Of a stretch of DNA of 64,000 nt, positions 57,613 to 64,000 are shown one piece after another. The number at the start of each line of letters is the position of its first letter. Positions within the stretch are counted from its first letter, which is position 1. This DNA comes from Macrocystis pyrifera. Taxonomy: Eukaryota; Sar; Phaeophyceae; Laminariales; Laminariaceae. The notes below the pieces were generated by a model. It worked only from the letters and a program-made list of their open reading frames with translations. It ran no database searches and was not told the DNA's origin. Both the position numbers and the translations under genes were made by a program. The stretch spans positions 1,461,048-1,525,047 of the forward strand of contig JASSKH010000006.1 of NCBI GenBank assembly GCA_031763025.1, in the 5' to 3' direction.

Positions 57613-58308
57613 CCTGTCGGTGGCCTCAGGCAACGGTAGCCCAGGCGGCATGGCAGCCTAGGGATGGATGTTTCAGTTCATGTATTATTAGCCCCCCACA
57701 GAGTAGGAGCAGAGAAGAAATGAGCCTTGTGCATCACCAGTTACGACCTCAGATGTCAAGAGTCACATGATCCACAATAGGCGATGGTACCAACCGGTAC
57801 GTAACTGTCGCCTGCAGAGGCCAAGCAAACCGCCTCCTTGGCTCTTTACGTATCTTTATCGTGAGCAGGATGTTCTTCGCGTTGCGATATCCATATCTGC
57901 TGCCTCCTGCGTACGGGATGATTATTAATGGCTGTTGTTGCTTCTCATCACACTCCTCTTGCCATTACTGTGGTTGTCGCCTGGTGGTTTTGAAATATAT
58001 TTCGTGTCCGAACTAAGCTGTCTTTGTAAATTAAACATCCTCTATTTGGCGTTTGGGTACTATAAATAGCTCCTACTATTAATAATAATAACCGATGTTC
58101 GTAGCCTCAGGAAACGGCGGCCCAGACTACGTGGCAGTCTATGGATGGATGTCTTAGGTCCTGTATTATTGGCCTCCCACAGAGAAAGGGCAGAGAAGAA
58201 GTGAGCGTTGCATCACCACTTACAGTCTCAGATATCAAGAGTCACATAATCCACAAAAGGCGATGATAGCAACCGGTGTGTAGCTGTCATCTAGAGAGAC
58301 CAAACGAA
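57613..58308 (+). repeat. Direct duplication, two copies
   Basis: 57613-57825 and 58098-58308 match at roughly 80%. Shared words include GTCAAGAGTCACAT or ATCAAGAGTCACAT, AGAGAAGAA, CTGTATTATT or ATGTATTATT, and GGCGATG. Each copy borders a TTCCATGGAAGT tract, on opposite outer sides. Confidence 0.75.
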
Positions 58309-58429
58309 CAGGTCCATATATTTGGGCACCCTGTTCCCTCTCTCATGTGCAGAAATCTGACTAGCCCTCGAGCTGCCGCTGAACGCCCAGCAGTCACCCT
58401 GGTCCCAAAAGCCATGCAATTAAACACGT

Positions 58430-58760
58430 GTATGGAAGCCAAAAAACACTGTCCTTAAACTTGAAAGCACTTACCATGAAAGTAACTTTTTCTTCAATTG
58501 AAGTAAAAACACTTCTACGGGAGTAAACAATGTTCCAATATGGAAGTAAAAAAAAAAACATGGAAGTATTTTTTCAATTCCACTCTTGCTTCCATCAAGG
58601 TAACGAAGTCTATGGAAGCTGATCAACACTTGTGGAAGGTAGTGGCAGTTTTGATCGAACGTGGTTGGCTGTTGGAGCTTCAGTTGGTGGAAGTTGGCGG
58701 AAACGCCAACAGTGGAAGTAAATTCACTTCCAGAAGTACGTTTCTTTTCTATGGAAAGTA
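58430..58760. repeat. TGGAAGT-word tract 2
   Basis: A more decayed version of 57120-57560: ATGGAAGT, GTGGAAGT, CTTCCATCAAGG, TATGGAAGCTG at irregular spacing. Confidence 0.65.
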
Positions 58761-58811
58761 TGTGGCGTTAAGAGCCCATCTTGACGGGGAACACTAAATT
58801 TCGGTCAATCA

Positions 58812-58955
58812 CATGTAAATTAAATTAGAAAAAAAAAAATCTAGTCAAATAGAAAGAACCGAAAGTCCTCGATAAGATGGGCCCTTAAATTAAAATAGGA
58901 AAAAAAAAATCAAGTCAAATTGAAAGAGCCGAAAGTCCCCGTTAAGATGGCCATA
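58812..58955 (+). repeat. Tandem duplication of about 76 bp
   Basis: Two copies of AAATTA, A(9-10), TC(T/A)AGTCAAAT, GAAAG, CCGAAAGTCC, AAGATGG. A C run of about 18 nt follows at 58993-59010. No gene is recognised from 58956 to 59263. Confidence 0.7.
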
Positions 58956-59293
58956 GAAATAAAAACAAATAGGGAAATAGTTTGTTGGACCTGCCCCCCC
59001 CCCCCCCCCGAGGGCCGTTATTATCGAAGGACCTTTTGTTCTAATTTCCAGGTTTTCCACATGTTTTCGCGCCTTTTTTTCTGTCTATCAGATTTGTCAT
59101 TTTTTTTCCAAATATGTCAATGCGAAACGTTTAAAAAACGTTTGTAAAAGGTTTCTCCCTGTTAAAATTCACTACGAGCTCCTGCGTATTTACAGTAGTT
59201 ACAAAAGTTACAACTCATGAAATTTACTGATCGAGAAAAACTGGAAACGAAAGCTCTTCAAGAGTGACGACCCTTACCCATAAGAGTTTCCCG

Positions 59294-59626
59294 ATGCAAT
59301 CTCAAGAGGAAGCATCTGACCATGATTGGCGAGGACGAGTAGCAGAGAGATACTATCAATATGACAGGGAGCTCTGTGAGCGCATCTCTATTATACGTGA
59401 CGAACGCGACCTACGGATCGGCGCATACCTTAGACTGGCAGAGCGAACAAATGTTCGTAAAAATAGCAAAGGTCTGTACGTGCGGCGGCAGTCATCTCCG
59501 ATCCTGAGCGTAGGCACTTTTACAGCGATAAATAACCCGCGTGAGGGGATTCTTGTTGTTGATCAAAATCGGAACGTGCGCGGCTTTGCGGCGATCGTTC
59601 TCGCGTCGAGGAGCGTAAAAACGTGA
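59294..59626 (+). CDS. Unrecognised small open frame
   Basis: 110 codons from an ATG at 59294 to a TGA. Composition is protein-like, charged and Arg-rich, with a helical stretch RVAERYYQYDRELCERISII and later GILVVDQNRNVRGFAAIVLA. No family is recognised and no neighbour explains it. It could be an exon or a transposon fragment. I chose the ATG because the frame upstream has only a GTG. Confidence 0.3.
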   Translation: MQSQEEASDHDWRGRVAERYYQYDRELCERISIIRDERDLRIGAYLRLAERTNVRKNSKGLYVRRQSSPILSVGTFTAINNPREGILVVDQNRNVRGFAAIVLASRSVKT

Positions 59627-60446
59627 TAAAACCCGCACCCCAAGCAAGACGCAGTGAGTGCGAGGCGACGGCTCCCGCATGTACCGGTGATAAGATAGCA
59701 TACTATAAACCCCCCTGACGAATGTCCACGCTGAATTACTCGACGACGGGGAGGGTACAAACGCCGAGGACGTGTCTATACAGACAGAAACATACCAGGT
59801 ATCAACGAGGCCTTTTTTAAAGTGTCCCTTTATCGTTGTGTGTGCCTCCCTTACTTCGGTGAAAAATCGACTCGGAAGTTGTTCCCAGGAGGTGTGCTAG
59901 CTTGCGTGGTACACGGTAGTCATCCCAAATCATCCGAAATAGGCGAATCGAACCTCGAACGTCCGAGTCTCGAAAGTTGGTGCATCGACGGGGGGAAACT
60001 ACGCCACTGCTGGTTCCCCGATCGCTTCCGCTCAAGGGTAGGTGGGATACGATGCGCGCAAAACCCGTCTTGAGATGCCCCGGGTTGATATAAACATATA
60101 TTTACTAACTTCGATCCGTAAGCCCGAGTCGTTCGGCGACTCTTTTGAGCACAAGGGGAACTTTCTGTGCATTATGAATACATGGTATTCATCGGGACAA
60201 GGAAAGGCGGACGATTGCTTTGAATACCCCAAGAAAAAATAAGAAGATATTCCGTGCAAGAAAACATGCCAACACCACTGCTACTGCGGTTAGTTTGAGA
60301 CTGTTGTGTCTACCACAAATGTAGTAGGGTTGCGGCTGATGTTGCTTTTCCCGTCATGCAGCAGGTTTACACGTGCGTGTACGACTGGAAAACAGCAATT
60401 CCGTACGTAGGTAGCCCTTTGCAGTGGCATGAGGACAACCGTCGAC
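59627..60446. other. Intergenic, nothing recognised
   Basis: Frames of 60-83 codons without domains. Confidence 0.3.
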
Positions 60447-60620
60447 TGGCGAGTTACACAAGAAACACCATATATTATGAGCATGGAGCGCAGCGCTTTC
60501 CGTTGCTGTTGTTAATGTGAGTCCAGGACCAATGGCGAGTTACACAAGAAACACCAAATATTATGAGCACCATGGAGCGCAGCGCTTTCCGTCGTTGTTG
60601 TTAATGTGAGTCCAGGACCA
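60447..60620 (+). repeat. 86-bp tandem duplication
   Basis: 60447-60532 is repeated at 60533-60620 with a 2-bp insertion and a few substitutions. Both copies begin TGGCGAGTTACACAAGAAAC and end GTGAGTCCAGGACCAA. Confidence 0.9.
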
Positions 60621-61753
60621 AAAGGTGTCACACTCTGTAACAACAGCAACGAATATGAAAAAAAATGTTGTGGTATTATTCGAGTGAGTGTGACCCCTCA
60701 GAAGTTGGAGCAGTGTGGCATGACACGCGCACGCGACGTGGCGTGCATACAATTTACGAACACTACGATTGTGTTCCCCGACCCCTGCTGGCCAGGCGGC
60801 TTCGTGTGGCCGGCGCCTGAATTCTGAAATATGTTTTCATCACGTAATATGTGTGTGGTCGTTTTCCCCACTCTGAAGCCCCGAAAAGGTCCACCCTGTG
60901 GTATAGAGCAGCTAATACTTTCTCTACAGTGCTTGTTGAGTAGTGCCGGCTGCCCGTAATAGTGAGTGCCTGTGAAATCGCTTGTCACAAATGGGATTCA
61001 CCAGCAGCGTGATGGTGTGCGGAGTAGTGCCGGTCAGTGCCAGTATTGCCCGTTGGTGTGTATCCGCACTCTAGACGGACCACTAATTTCTTCTGCTGTA
61101 CTTCGAAGCATGTCTATAGCAAGCAAAACCCCACAGTTGCACGAGACCATACAGCTCGAGAGGGAAACGTTATCCTGTTGAGGGTGCACCGGTATATGGA
61201 GCAGGGATCGAAAAGAGGCGGGGTCGAAAGTACAGATAAGCGCTAAGCTTTTGGCCCGGGGCGAAGCGCTGAGCTTTCGGGCCGGGGCGCGTGACCATTG
61301 GGCGCGGAGATTAGCCCTCATATCGGATGGAAATACATCACCAGTGACGAACCAAGTACCTACCTAAGATATGTACCAGGTATAATGGCAAGTGAAACAA
61401 GAATGGCATCAGGCGTCAACGGCCGTCCACGAACCGAAGGTTTTGTAGCCGTTCGCGCGAAAGCATGTACCAGCATATGAATAGTGTGGAACTTTAAGGG
61501 GACGGATGATATCTCAGGAATGTTGTTGTCAGGTGGTCGCGCCTAATAGGCGTTTCGGCAAACAATACGTACGACTTGGATATCGAGTACGTGATTTGCA
61601 ACCAATATCCGTATCTCGAAGTTTCAGAATTTGATGCTAATCAACAAGAATCCAAAGCCTTCTATTAATAATAATGACCCTTTGTTGCCCTTTTGGGGTC
61701 CAATGGCTTAATATTATAGTATAATACCCCTCTTAGTCCACTTCTTATAGTAT
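60621..61753. other. Intergenic, nothing recognised
   Basis: No gene seen; a short internal repeat (GCGAAGCGCTGAGCTTTCGGGCCGGGG-like) at 61240-61290. Confidence 0.3.
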
Positions 61754-62597
61754 GCGGTCGGAAACTAGGATTGAAAAAGTCGTTTTCCGATCGGAGACCA
61801 AAATTGGCGTTCTTACGCAATTGAAAAAAAGCGCCTTTTCAATCCAAGTTTTTTCGATTATGATTTCCAACTGGACGTCGAGACAGTCGAACAAAATGAG
61901 GTTTTCGATCCAACTCGCCAGTCGGATTAGTGCATCGGAAATGTTAGAAAGTCCCCCCGCATGCTCGTACGAATATCTCACACCCACACAACAACACGGC
62001 ATTCTACACGACCTTACACCACAACATCTGCGACGCTGGCTTGGCTGTGTTGCCACTTCTGCCACTGCTCGGCGCGAGTCAGCGTGATACACATCGTTAT
62101 CTACCCCCGTCAGCAGCACGTGACAGCACCCACACGATGGCCGCAGTGCGCGATATCGATGACATTTGCCAACTGCTGCGCTGGCTGTGGCTTTAGCGAC
62201 TCTCGAAGAAAGCCAGCGCCGCGATGGCCTCGAGGACGAGATGGAGGAGAACGCTCCTCTTGTGAAGCTCACACGCTGCTCGAGAAAGAAGCTAGACATC
62301 AGCGTGTATGTGTGGTTGGGCGCAGCTGCTGGAAAATGAAGAGCTCTCTGACCCCACGAGCATTACGGCGAGGGAAGCATTTTCGAACCGACGTCCGCCT
62401 GCCCTACGTACCCTTTTCTCTTGGAGCTAATAATAGTCAATATATTGAAAGTCACACCCCCTTTCATCAAACGTCTCCAGAAAAAACACAACAACTGTGT
62501 ATTCGATCCGACGGACGATAAGAGGGTAGTTATTTATATTCCGGTCGGAAAAATGACCGATCGGGAATCGGCTTTTTCAATCCTGGTTTCCGACTGC
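61754..62597. mobile_element. 844-bp TIR element, probably non-autonomous
   Basis: 41-bp terminal inverted repeats: 61754-61794 (GCGGTCGGAAACTAGGATTG...) and 62557-62597, its near-perfect reverse complement with about 5 differences. The interior holds short frames on both strands but no transposase domain I recognise. No clear target-site duplication is visible (left flank AGTAT, right flank GTAAG). A sub-terminal inverted stretch near 61818-61850 partly repeats the TIR. Confidence 0.75.
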
Positions 62598-62610
62598 GTA
62601 AGAATGGGCC

Positions 62611-62825
62611 TTACGGGGGACCATAGTAAAGAGGATCTACGGTACATACAAAAACCTATGTATTTACCTATTTTTGCTATTACGGGGGCCCATAGTTAAT
62701 GGGACCAATTTTTTTTTAGTAAAAATACGTTAATATATAGGTTTTTATGTATATAACATAGGTCCTATTAACTATGGACCCCCGTAATATCAATATTTGG
62801 TCCTTTTTACCATGGTCCCCCGCAG
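62611..62825. mobile_element. TA-flanked MITE, outer copy 5, interrupted
   Basis: Left half 62611-62679 and right half from 62788 to 62825 together make one copy of the family, split by the inner copy at 62680-62787. Confidence 0.8.
62680..62787. mobile_element. TA-flanked MITE, inner copy 6 (nested)
   Basis: 108-bp copy with TTACGGGGGCCCATAGT at left and ACTATGGACCCCCGTAA at right, flanked by TA at 62678-62679 and TA at 62788-62789. Removing it and one TA restores the outer copy, which shows a TA target duplication. Confidence 0.88.
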
Positions 62826-62827
62826 TA

Positions 62828-63790
62828 GCGGGAATGACATGTTTAGGTCCGCGGGCTCTTCGCCTAGGTCTCGAGAAGACTTAAAGCTGATTGCTGCTGT
62901 ACGAACGAGTTATGTATTGTTGTGCCGAATGGCGGATGGCAATGAATGGTCGTTTTTCCTGTGTTCCCAGCGTTTCCTTTCTCTTCACTCGAAATTGTTT
63001 TTTATAATGCACCCCTTGGCATACCGTTACGCGTTCAGCCATTACGGGCATGCGCGGAGCCGCTGGCGGGCGTCAGCCCACCGTCGCGAAGCCCCCCTAG
63101 TATTGAAGTATGATATACGGGCAAGGATCTTCCGGAAAAAAATGCCTGACCAATACTACCCCCTCCCCCCCACCCCCCCCCCCGCTATGGCCATACGACT
63201 ACAGTACTTTGCACGATAATGAGCATGTGGGATTTGCTCGTACCATAGTCATCGCGGACTGAGTGGTCTAGCAGGCGGTGCTATATAATCGACAAAAACG
63301 GCCTTAGAGTACCCCTCCGGGCGGGCCGAAGAAGCTATTTTCGCCCGACTATTTTTCTGGAAAGCCCCACTGTGGACACGCTTCGACGAGCTTTGAAAAG
63401 TGTCTTTCCCTTGCCTTGCCCAGGCGTTTGTGCTTCTTTCAACACAGCTAGCGACTAATAGCCGAACGTTCATGTTTCCATTCGATTGCGCATCGGTCAT
63501 CATGATTGAATATATAGTCTTGGCGAACGTATACCGAGTGCAACCAACCGTGGGACGCAGCAGCAGCATTGGTGTGATACTACTCTTCTTCAGTCTTGTG
63601 TGACACGTTATGCCAACCAGTGCCAGCGGGAGCCAGTCCGTAGACAAGGCTGTCGCCTTTGAGCTGTCGACTACTGGAACATGAGCTGCCTGTTTCGGCA
63701 GAAGCAGAATTAGAGAGTTGCAGATCCTCGTGCAGTTCCATGATCATTGCCAGTCAATGAAAATAAATAGACCAATGCGGAACTTGTCTA
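62828..63790. other. Intergenic, nothing recognised
   Basis: Frames of 60-140 codons without domains; a C-rich stretch near 63161-63183 followed by GCTATGGCCATACGACTAC, faintly like the C(n) end of the T(n)...C(n) repeat. Confidence 0.3.

Positions 63791-63829
<39 letters not shown>
63791..63829. repeat. (GTT)n microsatellite
   Basis: About 13 uninterrupted TGT/GTT triplets. The rest of the window to 64000 shows no feature. Confidence 0.95.
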
Positions 63830-64000
63830 GTGTTTCCCCAGGTACAGAACAAACTTCGCGGGTGTGCTAACTCAAGACTATACTTGACAAAGAGTCGCCG
63901 TCAGAATGTGAACAAGAAGCAACACCTCCTTGCGCTACGCCGACGAGGAACTTTCTCGTCTGCCTTCACAGAGAATAGGCCCTACCCCGACCGGTAGAGG

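Overview
The window reads as eukaryotic nuclear DNA: two spliced genes with GT-AG introns, several families of retro- and DNA transposons, MITEs, satellite DNA and long homopolymer or microsatellite runs, and no operons. Low gene density, mid-to-high GC and a type of tyrosine-recombinase (YR) element I associate with stramenopiles suggest a brown alga or relative. This assignment is inference; there is no rRNA or other taxonomic marker here. Only two genes are firmly host-like. Both encode ZIP-family metal transporters (ZupT/GufA-like) on the minus strand: ZIP-1 (exons 2 and 3 at 23.68-20.79 kb, with a phase-matched candidate exon 1 at 42.3 kb) and its paralogue ZIP-2 (exons 2 and 3 at 55.81-54.10 kb, exon 1 not found).

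Layout. 0-2.6 kb: no intact gene; a tRNA-like pseudogene and a possible Gag zinc-knuckle remnant. 2.66-4.89 kb: a decayed minus-strand YR element bounded by split direct repeats. 6.6-8.0 kb: a tract built from CCATGG-centred words. 9.8-12.2 kb: a Ty1/copia relic (protease, integrase, RNase H; reverse transcriptase lost) with a palindromic MITE in the integrase. 14.6-16.9 kb: T-rich and 159-bp tandem repeats. 19.7-22.8 kb: copies of a T(n)...C(n) repeat on both sides of ZIP-1 exon 3. 28.6-37.76 kb: a 9.15-kb YR element with a 140-bp satellite, a Gag-like ORF with a CCCH finger, and a YR. It has perfect-looking split direct repeats and no reverse transcriptase. 38-48 kb: local duplications, MITEs, transposase-like debris and ZIP-1 exon 1. 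48.6-49.3 kb and 57.1-58.8 kb: more CCATGG tracts. 51.5-54 kb: two unrecognised minus-strand open frames. 61.75-62.83 kb: an 844-bp TIR element and a MITE nested inside another MITE.

The main result is that two unrelated-looking YR elements share the DIRS/Ngaro arrangement A1-[ORFs]-B1A2-B2, read in the direction of their own ORFs, and neither contains a reverse transcriptase. The larger one looks young: A1 and A2 appear identical, and all three breaks in its coding frames fall in homopolymers. If the 42.3-kb exon belongs to ZIP-1, this element sits antisense inside an 18.5-kb intron. All identities were judged by eye; no searches were run.
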